Of a stretch of DNA of 60,789 bases, positions 34,873 to 43,250 are shown piece after piece (position 1 is the first letter of the stretch; every line of letters starts with the position of its first letter). The DNA comes from GCA-2709075 sp964492555. Lineage in GTDB: Bacteria; Pseudomonadota; Alphaproteobacteria; MPNO01; UBA2964. The stretch spans positions 1 to 60,789 of the forward strand of contig CAZBKQ010000011.1 in the NCBI GenBank assembly GCA_964492555.1, read 5' to 3'. The notes under the pieces are model-generated. The model made no database searches and was not told the DNA's origin. It was given only the letters and a program-made list of their open reading frames with translations. Position numbers and translations under genes: made by a program.

Positions 34873-35919
34873 TTACTTCTTCTTGCCGAAGACCAGCGCC
34901 TGGGTCCGTTTGACCACGTCGGGCGTGATGCTCGCGCGGGTTTCGGTAATGATCTTCTGGATCTCCGCGCCGCCCATCGGGCTGTGCGCCAGACGGCGTT
35001 TCGTCACCTCATCCTTGAAGGCCTGTGTGTTGACGGCTTTATCGAATGCGGCGCGCAGGGGTTCAACGAATCCTTTCGGCGTGCCTGGCGGCAGGACCAG
35101 TCCCCGGCCGATAATCGCGGCGGTGGACAGCATACCGGCGGCAGCCTTGTCCCCCTTGGTTTTCGCCAGATCCGTCAGGAGCGGCACGTTGGGAAGGTCC
35201 GGCTCCTTGGTGAAGCCGATCTGGGCCAGCAAAACCAGATAGGATTTGTCGCCGCCCTTAAGCCAGGCGCCGCGATTAGCCTTCCAGGAAATCCAGCTAT
35301 TGGACATGCCCAGCGTTTCACCCTGTTCGACTGAAAGGGTGGTCTTGGCCGACCCGCGATAACCGGTGACGATCTTGAACTTGGTGCCCAGCAAGCCGTT
35401 CATCAACTGCGGGACCAGAAAGGTCGGCGAACCGGTGCCGGTGGAGGCCACGACAACGGATTTTTTCTTGGCGTCCTCAACAGAGAGAATGCCCGTGTCC
35501 CGGCGGAGCGTCATAATCTGGTTTGCGCCGAAAACGCGGCCCAGCCAGGTGAAATCGGTGGTCTTGAACTTGACCTTGTTCGGGCGCAGCAGTTCGGACA
35601 CCAGCGACATTTCCGGCGGCATGAACAGGTTCAGCCCATTGGCCGGCATGACGTTGGCCGCATAGTTGGTGGCTTTAATCCCGCCCGCGCCCGGCATGTG
35701 CTGAACAACGACGTTCGGCTTGCGCGGAATGGTCTTGTCGAGATGCCGCGCCAGAAGTTGCGAGGTCTGGCCATAGGTGCCGCCCGCGCTGTAACCGACG
35801 AGGATGGTGACAGTGCGTCCGCGATAGACGCTGTTGAGGTTTTGCGCCGCCGCCCCATAGGCGGTGAACGCAACCGTCGCGCCAAGTGCGGCGGAAAGAA
35901 GTGCGTTAATGGGTTTCAT
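34873..35919 (-). CDS. Tripartite tricarboxylate (TctC/Bug) family receptor, copy B
   Basis: A 348-residue paralogue of copy A with a signal peptide (LLSAALGATVAFTAYGAAAQ). It shows the same blocks: VTILVGYSAGGTYGQTSQ, VVQHMPGAGGIKATNYA, VVVASTGTGSPTFLVP and RGLVLPPGTPKGFVE. The aspartate/glutamate-poor ligand region differs from copy A, suggesting different ligands. An intrinsic terminator separates the two, so they are not one simple operon. Confidence 0.85.
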   Translation of the reverse strand: MKPINALLSAALGATVAFTAYGAAAQNLNSVYRGRTVTILVGYSAGGTYGQTSQLLARHLDKTIPRKPNVVVQHMPGAGGIKATNYAANVMPANGLNLFMPPEMSLVSELLRPNKVKFKTTDFTWLGRVFGANQIMTLRRDTGILSVEDAKKKSVVVASTGTGSPTFLVPQLMNGLLGTKFKIVTGYRGSAKTTLSVEQGETLGMSNSWISWKANRGAWLKGGDKSYLVLLAQIGFTKEPDLPNVPLLTDLAKTKGDKAAAGMLSTAAIIGRGLVLPPGTPKGFVEPLRAAFDKAVNTQAFKDEVTKRRLAHSPMGGAEIQKIITETRASITPDVVKRTQALVFGKKK

Positions 35920-36048
35920 ATGTTTACTCCCTGAATATGGTTTTCAGCTACGCGTGTGCACGATAGCGATAGAATGCCGTGAGTCCAGCACTTTTGACCA
36001 GAAATAACGGTCCGGCAGTATGAGAAAACGGCAAAAAGGCCAGGATTC

Positions 36049-37095
36049 CTATAGCGCGTAGAGCCGTTTGGCGTTGTCGTCCAGAATCTTGTCGGCCGAT
36101 GCTTCGGGAATCTTGCCGTCCGTGCGCAATTTGCGCAGCGCCTCGATTTCCGTCGAGGTGTCGTTATGCCCGTAATCGGTGCCGACGACGATATTGTTGT
36201 CGCCGACCGAATCCAGAATGTAGTCGAGATCGTCCGTTACCTGGCAGGCGACATAGATGTTGTTGTCGCCAAGCGGATCGTCCGACAATTCCCGGCCCAT
36301 GCGCGACAGGCGGAGGTTGAGGTCGTTGATCGCATAAGGCACCCATTGGGCGCTGAGCTCAACAAACCCCCAGCGCACGCCGGGAAATTTGCCGGGAATG
36401 TCGTTCCAGATCAGGTCGTGGAAGGCGCCGACGCCGGAAAGCTTGAACCGGTTAAAGCCGGGATCGGTGCGATAGGCTTCATGTACGGTAAAGCTCGCCA
36501 CGCCGGAATGCAGTACGATGGCGAGGTCAAGTTCCTGCGCCGCTTCATAGAACGGATAGAAATACGGATCAGAGAGCATCCGGTCGGTTTCCATCGCCCG
36601 GATAAAGATACCGCAAGCCCCGTTTTCCTTGCCGAATTTCAACTCATCGCGGACCTTGTCCATCGCCAGAAGAGGCGGGCAGACGACCCAGCGCAGCGCT
36701 TCTGGCGCCGCCTTGTTGATTTCGGCCAGCCAGCGATTGTAGCTGTAGCAGATCGCGTAATCGATATCGGGATTCATGGTCAATGGCCGCAGAAACAGGG
36801 TCGGGAAAAGAACCTGGATATCGATTTCCAGCTCTTTCATATGATCGAGCCGCGCCTGGATATCGGTCATTTCGCGGGCTTCTTCCGACGTATCGAGGCC
36901 CACGTTGAACTGCTTGTTATGCAGCCGGCTATCGACGACCCAGAATTCGCGTATCACGTTGCCGCTGCTGCCGAGAGTGGTTTCACCGGTCTGCTGGTTG
37001 ACCACGAAAGGCGTGTGGCGTTTGAGGTCTTCCGGTATGTATTCCCAGGTGCGCGGGGTTTCGAGTACGTGTGCGTCGGCGTCGATCGTGGCCAT
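36049..37095 (-). CDS. Amidohydrolase_2 family protein (ACMSD-like fold)
   Basis: A 348-residue TIM-barrel metal enzyme with the N-terminal IDADAHV motif, IQVLFPTLFLRPL, a mid-protein histidine in IVLHSGVASF, and the C-terminal aspartate in IVVGTDYGHND. This arrangement fits decarboxylases and hydrolases of the ACMSD group. The specific reaction is unknown. It is transcribed leftward toward the TctC genes and may act on an imported acid. Confidence 0.82.
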   Translation of the reverse strand: MATIDADAHVLETPRTWEYIPEDLKRHTPFVVNQQTGETTLGSSGNVIREFWVVDSRLHNKQFNVGLDTSEEAREMTDIQARLDHMKELEIDIQVLFPTLFLRPLTMNPDIDYAICYSYNRWLAEINKAAPEALRWVVCPPLLAMDKVRDELKFGKENGACGIFIRAMETDRMLSDPYFYPFYEAAQELDLAIVLHSGVASFTVHEAYRTDPGFNRFKLSGVGAFHDLIWNDIPGKFPGVRWGFVELSAQWVPYAINDLNLRLSRMGRELSDDPLGDNNIYVACQVTDDLDYILDSVGDNNIVVGTDYGHNDTSTEIEALRKLRTDGKIPEASADKILDDNAKRLYAL

Positions 37096-37253
37096 GGTGA
37101 TGTCTCCCTGTTGACTTCAAACGATTGTATCCTCGCTCGATCTCTTGCCAACCCCGGTCGGCTGCGAAAAATTATATCCTTATGAGGAAAATTCTTGCTC
37201 CCCGATTTGCCGGTAACAATGTTAGAATCATGCGTTCAGAGAGGTTTTGAGTA

Positions 37254-38996
37254 TTGGCCCGGAAGTCACGATCCCGCTGGTCCGAAAACAAGTCATCGGA
37301 AGAGGTGGCTGCCGCCGTCGCGCGATGGATCGCCGATGGTGGAGAAGGCGAGTCTCCGCTCACCCGGCCCACAGTTCCGGATGAGACGGATGAAAGCGGC
37401 AACGATCCCGAGCTGACGCCCGGGCTGCTCGACTGGTTGGCGGAAGAAAACCCGCCGGTCACCGCCGATCCCGACGGTGAAGCGGATGACGTCGCGGAAG
37501 AACCGGATTCCGGTGGCATCGAATTAGCGCCGGAGGACGAAGGGCTCGATCCGCTGGCTGAAGATGCCGGGGACGCGGATATCGACGAACTGCCGCCGCC
37601 GCCGCGCGAACCGCCCGCGCCGCCCCTAGCCAACGGAAATGGAGAGAAACCGTTGAGCCAGGATGAGGCGGTTTCCGCGCTCGCCGCTCAGGTCAACAAC
37701 GCCTGGCAGGGCGGTAGGGAAGCCGCCGCATCGGGACCCCAATCCGCTGGCGCCGCGCCGCCAGCGGAAACGCCGCCACCGCCGGATGAGGCAGAGGCGA
37801 CGCCGGTCGAAAGCGCCGCGCCCGAACCTTCGGAGGAAAGCGCGCCACCACCGATCCCGGAGGACGCGCAAGCCGGACAGCAACAACCCGACAAGGAACA
37901 GGAATCCGCTGGCCGGACGGCTGATACCCCGCCGGGCGAAGAATCCGGACGGCGGGAACCTGTCTTCCCGCCGCCAAGCTGGATCACCAAACCTGTTGAG
38001 GAAGAGGGTGAAAAGGCGGATGAGGAAGTCGCGTCAGATGGCACCGTCAAAGAGGACGAAAAAATCGTTCCTATCTATATCGCACGGCCGCCGACAAATG
38101 TGATTCCCCCTGGTCTTTCCGCCGTCGCGGCCAGCGAGGAGACGGAACGCCGAGCGGCCGATCTGCATGCGGAACGGCTTGCCCAGCCCGTCCCGCAAGA
38201 ACCGCCACGGACCAGTGACTGGTCGCGCCGCTTTACCCTCTTTGTCGCGTTGTTCCTGATCGTCGCCCTTGCGGGTCTTGGCGTGGTGACCATGCAGATG
38301 ATGTCGGAACCGCCCGAACCGCCGATCGCCGCCAAACCGGCGCCGCCAGAAGCCGAAAAGGAGACTCAAAAAGCCGAGGCGCAACCGTCAAAGCCGGAAA
38401 GCGGACAGCCCGATCCCATGGCGGCTCTGTTCAATGACCCGCCGCCCGCCAAACCGGCGGACCCGCCCGCGACCACGCGGCCGCCGGACGCAGCGCCCAA
38501 GGCCGCCCCGCCGGCAATGCCGGAGTCGCCGGCCGCTACTCCTGGAAGTATACAGCCGGTCGAACCCGTACCGGCGGCCAGGGATGACGGCCCGCCTCCC
38601 ATCGTTCTGGCTCCGCCACCTCAATCTTCCGCGCCGGCCCCGGTTCCCGCTGCGGACGAACCGGCCCCTGCGCCGGAGGCGGCACCGCCGGCTACGGTTG
38701 AAGCAACCCCGCCGAAAAAGGTTGAACCCGCGAAACCCGCTGCGCCGTCGGGGCGCCATTCGGCTCAACTTGGCGCGGTTCGGGATGCGGCTGTCGCCGC
38801 GCGCGAGGTAAAGCGGTTGTCATCGCGGCTTAAAGACGTGTTGCCGCCTTATAAGATTTCCGTTGTCGAAGCGGCAATCAGGGGGCGTGGCACATTTTAT
38901 CGCCTGCGCGTAATGGGGTTCGATTCCCTCGCGGATGTTGAAACGATGTGCCGAAAGATCAAGGAAAAGCGTGTTCCCTGCGTCGCGGTCCGCTAA
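37254..38996 (+). CDS. SPOR-domain membrane protein with long disordered linkers
   Basis: A 580-residue protein. Residues 1-320 are rich in Pro, Glu and Ala and look disordered. A single transmembrane segment (FTLFVALFLIVALAGLGVV, about 328-347) is followed by a second Pro/Ala-rich linker of about 150 residues and a C-terminal SPOR domain (about 500-580: HSAQLGAVRD, KRLSSRLKDVLPPYKISVVEA, FYRLRVMGF). SPOR domains bind denuded peptidoglycan at division sites. The TTG start at 37254 has GAGAGG upstream. The unusually long acidic cytoplasmic part has no recognisable fold. Confidence 0.82.
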   Translation: MARKSRSRWSENKSSEEVAAAVARWIADGGEGESPLTRPTVPDETDESGNDPELTPGLLDWLAEENPPVTADPDGEADDVAEEPDSGGIELAPEDEGLDPLAEDAGDADIDELPPPPREPPAPPLANGNGEKPLSQDEAVSALAAQVNNAWQGGREAAASGPQSAGAAPPAETPPPPDEAEATPVESAAPEPSEESAPPPIPEDAQAGQQQPDKEQESAGRTADTPPGEESGRREPVFPPPSWITKPVEEEGEKADEEVASDGTVKEDEKIVPIYIARPPTNVIPPGLSAVAASEETERRAADLHAERLAQPVPQEPPRTSDWSRRFTLFVALFLIVALAGLGVVTMQMMSEPPEPPIAAKPAPPEAEKETQKAEAQPSKPESGQPDPMAALFNDPPPAKPADPPATTRPPDAAPKAAPPAMPESPAATPGSIQPVEPVPAARDDGPPPIVLAPPPQSSAPAPVPAADEPAPAPEAAPPATVEATPPKKVEPAKPAAPSGRHSAQLGAVRDAAVAAREVKRLSSRLKDVLPPYKISVVEAAIRGRGTFYRLRVMGFDSLADVETMCRKIKEKRVPCVAVR

Positions 38997-39072
38997 TTCA
39001 GGTTCGGCGGCTTGCGCTTGGGCCGCGCCTGGTTAGAGTCTTTGCGGTCATTTTCTGCCGGGGAAGTTTCCT

Positions 39073-41394
39073 ATGCCACGCTATTCCGTAAGCCAGCCCG
39101 TTCGACAGCTTGAGGCGCCGCGCCTGCTCAAAGGCCAGGGGCGTTATACCGACGACGTTACCTTGCCCAACCAGGCTTTCGCGGTATTCCTGCGCTCGCC
39201 CTATGCCCATGCCGAGATCAAATCAATCGACACGGCGGAAGCCAGGGCATTGCCCGGCGTTCTGGAGATTTTGACGGGAGAGGATTACGCCGCCGAAGGG
39301 CTGGGTCCGGTGCGCGGCATTTCACCGTTCAAACGGCGCGACGGGTCGGACATGTACCGCCCGGACCGCCCGGCGCTGGCGCAAGGCAAGGTCCGTCATG
39401 TCGGCCATATGGTGGCGATGGTCATTGCGGAATCGGTTCACGCCGCCAAGGACGCCGCGGAGGCGATCATGGTGGATTATGAACCTTTGCCGGTGAATAT
39501 ATCGACGGCGAAGGCAAACACGGGTGAGGTCCCCGATATTTATGAGGATTGCGCCAATAACGAGCCGGTTTATCGCGAACATGGCGACGGCGCGGCGGTA
39601 GACGCGGCGATTGAAAAAGCGGCCCATGTGGTGAAGGGCGTGTTTCCGGTAAACCGGGTCGCGGCAAATACGATGGAACCGCGCGCGGTCAATGCGTCCT
39701 ACGATGCCGGGCGCGATCATCACACCGTCTATGCCTGCCTGCAGCGCCCCTATATCTGGCGCACCATGATGTGCAAGCACATCTTCAAAATACCGGAAAG
39801 CCGGATGACCATCATCGCGGGCGATGTCGGTGGTTCGTTCGGCATGAAGGGCGGGCTGTATCCCGAAATTCCGCTGGCCGTCTGGGCCTCGAAAAAGGTC
39901 GGGCGCCCGGTCAAATGGACCTGCGAGAGGTCTGAAGGCCATCTGGCGGACGATCAGGCGCGCGACATGCATGTCGAAGGCACGCTGGCGCTGGATGAAA
40001 ACGGAAAGTTCCTGGGGCTTCGGCTGGTGTCGAACAATAATGTCGGCGCCTTCATCACCATGATCGGGTTTCTCTCCACCAACGGCATCGCCAGTGCGGT
40101 GTGCGGGCCTTATGCGACGCAAGCCGTTCATGGCATCGGCCGCGCGGTGCTGACCAATACGGTGCCGGTTTCCAATTACCGCGCGCCCGGCGGCGCGCCA
40201 TCGGCCTATGTGATCGAACGAATGGTTGATATCGCGGCGGCGGAGATGGGGATCGATCCGGCGGAAATCCGCCGGCGCAACCTGATCCCGGCGGAGAGCA
40301 TGCCTTATCCCTTGCCCACCGGCGGCAATTACGATTGCGGCGAGTTCGAGGTAGTGTTGAATAAATGCGTCGACGCCGCTGATTACGAAGGCGCGAAGAA
40401 ACGCCGGGAGGACGCAAGGGCCGCCGGAAAGCTCTATGGCATCGGTGTGTCCACAGCCGTCGATCCCAGCGCCGGCCCGTCCCCGGAAACGGCGGAGCTG
40501 CGCTTCGATCCGGGCGGCGATCTGACCATCCTCTGCGGCACCACGGCGGGCGGGCAGAGCCATGAAACCATCTATACCCAGATCGTCAGTGAGAAACTCG
40601 GCATCGATTCCGACCGCATAACGGTGGTCGAAGGCGATACCAGCCGCCTATCCTGGGGCACCGGTACGGGCGCGGCGCGAAGCGCCACGATCGGCGGCAC
40701 GGTCGTGTTTCAGGCCGCCGAAAAGGTCATCGAAAAGGCGAAACGCATCGCAGCACACATGCTGGAAGCGGCGGCCGACGATATCGAATTCGAGGACGGA
40801 ACCTTCCGCATCGCGGGCACCGACCGGGAAGTGTCGATAACGGAGGTGACCGAAGCCGCTTTCTCTCCCAACAAGCTGCCGCCCGATATTGAAATCGGCC
40901 TCTATGAGACCGCGACCTGGTCGCCGGATGTCGCCAACGTGCCCAACGCGGCGAATATTTGCGAGGTCGAGATCGATCCCGATACCGGCGTAACCGAGAT
41001 CAAGCGCTATGTGTCGGTCCATGATGTGGGGGTGGAGCTCAACCCCATGCTGGTCGATGGGCAGATGCACGGTTCCATCGCCCAGGCCGCCGGACAGGCG
41101 CTGATGGAAAACATGGCGTACGACCCGGATAGCGGTCAGATTCTGTCCGGCTCTTTCATGGATTACGCCATGCCGCGGGCCGATAATTTTTGCGATTTCG
41201 AGCTCGACCGGCATCCGGTGCCGACGCCGACCAATCCGCTGGGGGTCAAGGGCGCGGGCGAAACCGCGACGGTGGCGGGTCTGCCGGCGGTGATGAACGC
41301 GGTGAATGACGCACTGGCGCCGCTTGGCATCAGGGATATCGCCATGCCGGCGACGCCTGAAAAGGTCTGGAAGGCGATAAACGGGAGTCTTTAA
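39073..41394 (+). CDS. Xanthine dehydrogenase-family molybdopterin subunit (CoxL-like), copy 1
   Basis: A 773-residue large subunit. It has RRLEAPRLLKG-like RQLEAPRLLKGQGRYTDDV at the N-terminus, the molybdopterin contacts GGSFGMKGGLYPE, and the C-terminal GVKGAGETATVAG with the catalytic glutamate. The active-site loop reads SNYRAPGGAPSAY. This matches neither the form I CO dehydrogenase AYxCSFR nor the form II AYxGAGR motif, so it is not a CO dehydrogenase. No small 2Fe-2S or medium FAD subunit gene is adjacent, which is unusual. It is convergent with the selenoprotein genes. Confidence 0.87.
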   Translation: MPRYSVSQPVRQLEAPRLLKGQGRYTDDVTLPNQAFAVFLRSPYAHAEIKSIDTAEARALPGVLEILTGEDYAAEGLGPVRGISPFKRRDGSDMYRPDRPALAQGKVRHVGHMVAMVIAESVHAAKDAAEAIMVDYEPLPVNISTAKANTGEVPDIYEDCANNEPVYREHGDGAAVDAAIEKAAHVVKGVFPVNRVAANTMEPRAVNASYDAGRDHHTVYACLQRPYIWRTMMCKHIFKIPESRMTIIAGDVGGSFGMKGGLYPEIPLAVWASKKVGRPVKWTCERSEGHLADDQARDMHVEGTLALDENGKFLGLRLVSNNNVGAFITMIGFLSTNGIASAVCGPYATQAVHGIGRAVLTNTVPVSNYRAPGGAPSAYVIERMVDIAAAEMGIDPAEIRRRNLIPAESMPYPLPTGGNYDCGEFEVVLNKCVDAADYEGAKKRREDARAAGKLYGIGVSTAVDPSAGPSPETAELRFDPGGDLTILCGTTAGGQSHETIYTQIVSEKLGIDSDRITVVEGDTSRLSWGTGTGAARSATIGGTVVFQAAEKVIEKAKRIAAHMLEAAADDIEFEDGTFRIAGTDREVSITEVTEAAFSPNKLPPDIEIGLYETATWSPDVANVPNAANICEVEIDPDTGVTEIKRYVSVHDVGVELNPMLVDGQMHGSIAQAAGQALMENMAYDPDSGQILSGSFMDYAMPRADNFCDFELDRHPVPTPTNPLGVKGAGETATVAGLPAVMNAVNDALAPLGIRDIAMPATPEKVWKAINGSL

Positions 41395-41409
41395 CAGACG
41401 GCCCCAGCC

Positions 41410-41976
41410 CTACCTTAAAACGCTCAGGATTGTTTCCGGGTTTGAATCGTAGCGGTGTTCCAACGCGCTAAACCCTTGCGTGACCTTGCCCGTCCGGTCG
41501 ATGACGAAGGCAGACGGGTCGGCATAGCCATACCAGGAGCTGGCTTCCTGTACTTCCTCGCTCAACACGCCAAAGGCGCGGATTGCTTCCGATTTCGGAT
41601 CGGACAAGAGCGGAAAGGTGATCCCGGCGCGTTTCGCATAGGCCGCGATGTCTTCCTGCTTGTCATAGGTGACCATGGCGACGCCATAGCCGGGCGCTTT
41701 CGCCTTATCGAGTGTTTTCTGCCAGGCGACCGTCTGGCGTTTGCAGCCGCCTCACCAGTTGACTGATCGCGCGAACAGCACGATCAGTCCCTTTTTATGT
41801 GCGCGCGACATGAAATTCATCCTCTGGCCGTTCTGGTCCGGCAGCGACAGGTCATGCGGCGTCTGATAACCGGATTCGGGCAGCAGCTTCAGCGGCTGGC
41901 GCGCCTCCGCCGGCGCTTGCGCGGCGGAAAAGGCCAATATCAGCCCCAGGCAAATCAGGCGGAAGATTTTTGACAT
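41410..41976 (-). CDS. Exported thioredoxin-fold selenoprotein C (in-frame TGA read as Sec75)
   Basis: A 188-residue redoxin if the TGA at 41752-41754 is read as selenocysteine. Residues 1-74 contain a signal peptide (LICLGLILAFSAAQAPA) and HDLSLPDQNGQRMNFM, GLIVLFARSVNW. The frame then continues as U-G-G-C-K-R-Q and MVTYDKQEDI, FPLLSDPKSEAI, DPSAFVIDRTGKV without another stop. The UxxC site replaces the CxxC of AhpC/TSA-like redoxins (DWCPFC type). The start ATG has a perfect AAGGAGG. It is the last of three tandem paralogues, 12 bases after gene B. A hairpin with a GGTC loop follows the TGA. Confidence 0.88.
41719..41751 (-). promoter_or_regulatory. SECIS-like hairpin of selenoprotein C
   Basis: Directly after the TGA, an outer CTG/CAG helix (41746-41744 with 41721-41719) and a GCCAG/CTGGC stem enclose an A-C mismatch, a C-G pair and the apical loop GGTC (41731-41728). 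The design is shared with the other two genes. A GGU-containing apical loop a short distance after UGA is the hallmark of bacterial SECIS elements. Confidence 0.8.
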
Positions 41977-41988
41977 CGATCCGCCTCC

Positions 41989-42561
41989 TTATTTCCCGAG
42001 CGCTTCCAGCACCGGCGCGGGGTCGGGACGGTCGGTATAATCGCGGGTCGAAAAACGGTGGGTGATCTTGCCGGATTTTGAGATGACGAATATCGCCGGT
42101 TTCGCGAAGCCGTACCAGGAACTGCCCTTGGGCGCGGACTCATCAATCAGCCCGAACGCGCCAATGGCCTTCGATCCCACATCGGAAAGCATCGGATAGG
42201 TAATGCCGTTGGATTTGGCGAAACCCGCGATTGTCGCCGGTTTGTCATAGGTCAGGAACGCGACCTCATAGCCAAGCGCATGGATCTTCTTGAGATTGCT
42301 CTGCCAGACGACCGCCTGGCGCTTGCAGTGCGGTCACCAGCCGACGGAGCGGCTGAACAGCACGATGAGCCCCTTCGCCCGCGCCCGCGCCATGTAATTC
42401 ATCCGCTGGCCGTTCTGATCGGGGAGAGACAGATCGTGCGGAATCTGCATGCCCGCCCTGGGGCCCCGGTTGAGATCGTCGGCCGCGCCCGCGGCGTGAG
42501 CGCCGGCGGCCGGCAGCGACAGGGTCAGCGCAATCACAAAGGCATGGAAAATAGCGCGCAT
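41989..42561 (-). CDS. Exported thioredoxin-fold selenoprotein B (in-frame TGA read as Sec76)
   Basis: A 190-residue redoxin if the TGA at 42334-42336 encodes selenocysteine. The N-terminus is a signal peptide (IFHAFVIALTLSLPAAGAHA). It is followed by HDLSLPDQNGQRMNYM and KGLIVLFSRSVGW, then U-P-H-C-K-R-Q, VAFLTYDKPATIAGFAK, YPMLSDVGSKAIGAFG and PAIFVISKSGKITHRFS. It is very similar to genes A and C on both sides of the TGA, which argues against a chance nonsense mutation. The gene starts 4 bases after gene A ends. The UxxC site is likely a reactive selenolate for reducing a periplasmic thiol, peroxide or other oxidant. Confidence 0.88.
42301..42333 (-). promoter_or_regulatory. SECIS-like hairpin of selenoprotein B
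   Basis: The outer CTG/CAG (42328-42326 with 42303-42301) and GCCAGGC/GTCTGGC (one G-U pair) close the apical loop GGTC (42313-42310). The position relative to the TGA is the same as in genes A and C. Confidence 0.8.
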
Positions 42562-42565
42562 GAAT

Positions 42566-43135
42566 TCAGCTTCCCGTTTTCAGCGCGTCAAGAACCGGGG
42601 CCGGGTCGGGCGAATGGGCGATATCCGGATCGAGAAAGCGATGGGTGATCTTGCCGGATTTTCCGACAACGAATATGGCGGGCTCCGCAATCCCCCACCA
42701 GCGGCTTTTCCGCGATCCCTCGGCCTCCGTCAGGCCGAACGCGAGGATCGCCTTTGAGCCGACATCGGACAGCATCGGATAGGTGATATTGCGACGTTCC
42801 GCGAATTTCTTCACCACATCCGGCTTGTCATAGGACACCAGAGCAAGCTCGTAACCGAGCGCGCGGAATTTACCGAGATTTTCCTGCCAGGCGACCGCCT
42901 GGGCCATGCAGGATGTTCACCACCCGACCGAGCGGGTGAACAGGACGATGAGCCCTTTCGACTTTGCCCGGGCCATGTAATTCATGCGCTGGCCGTTCTG
43001 ATCCGGCAGGGAAAGATCGTGCGGTGGGGCCTCTCCCACGTTGGGCGCGGCGGTATACGACGCGCTGGCCGGCATCCCCGCCAGCGGCAGGGAGAGCGCG
43101 AAAGCAACTATGAAAAGACGCAAGGTGGCGCGCAT
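42566..43135 (-). CDS. Exported thioredoxin-fold selenoprotein A (in-frame TGA read as Sec73)
   Basis: A 189-residue redoxin if the TGA at 42917-42919 encodes selenocysteine. A signal peptide (ATLRLFIVAFALSLPLAGMPASA) is followed by HDLSLPDQNGQRMNYM and GLIVLFTRSVGW. Beyond the TGA come U-T-S-C-M-A-Q, ELALVSYDKPDVVKKFAE, YPMLSDVGSKAILAFG and AIFVVGKSGKITHRF. ATG 43135 has TGGAG just upstream and is the best start. It is the first of the three-gene set and lies 115 bases downstream of the Rieske gene on the same strand. Automated calling would give a 72-residue fragment and a separate C-terminal fragment. Confidence 0.88.
42883..42916 (-). promoter_or_regulatory. SECIS-like hairpin of selenoprotein A
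   Basis: This is the most stable of the three. The perfect stem CCAGGC/GCCTGG (42902-42897 with 42892-42887) closes a GGTC tetraloop (42896-42893). An outer CCTG/CAGG helix (42912-42909 with 42886-42883) lies beyond a 6-base bulge. It begins 4 bases after the TGA. Confidence 0.85.
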
Positions 43136-43250
43136 CGATAGCTCCAGATTCAATGAAACCTATCTATGTGCGGTCACCGGCGGAGTAAAGCGGATAATGG
43201 CCGGGAGACGTCCCAACCGGGTCAAATATTTGTGAGCGGCGGGTAAGCGC

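Noticed and set aside
37688..38768. Ser/Gly- and Arg-rich frames opposite and alongside the SPOR gene
   Set aside because: The Pro/Ala/Glu-coding repeats of the SPOR gene create long open frames in other phases. Only the frame at 37254 ends in a real domain.
39322..40563. 413-residue antisense frame in the first CoxL-like gene
   Set aside because: It is a shadow of a conserved coding sequence, with no ribosome site and no recognised domain.
39073..41394. Form I carbon monoxide dehydrogenase large subunit
   Set aside because: The AYxCSFR active-site loop is absent (SNYRAPGG here) and no coxS/coxM genes are adjacent.
41410..43135. Three truncated or frameshifted redoxin pseudogenes
   Set aside because: Each frame is intact except for one TGA at the same catalytic position. 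A SECIS-like hairpin follows every TGA, and the start and stop signals are normal.
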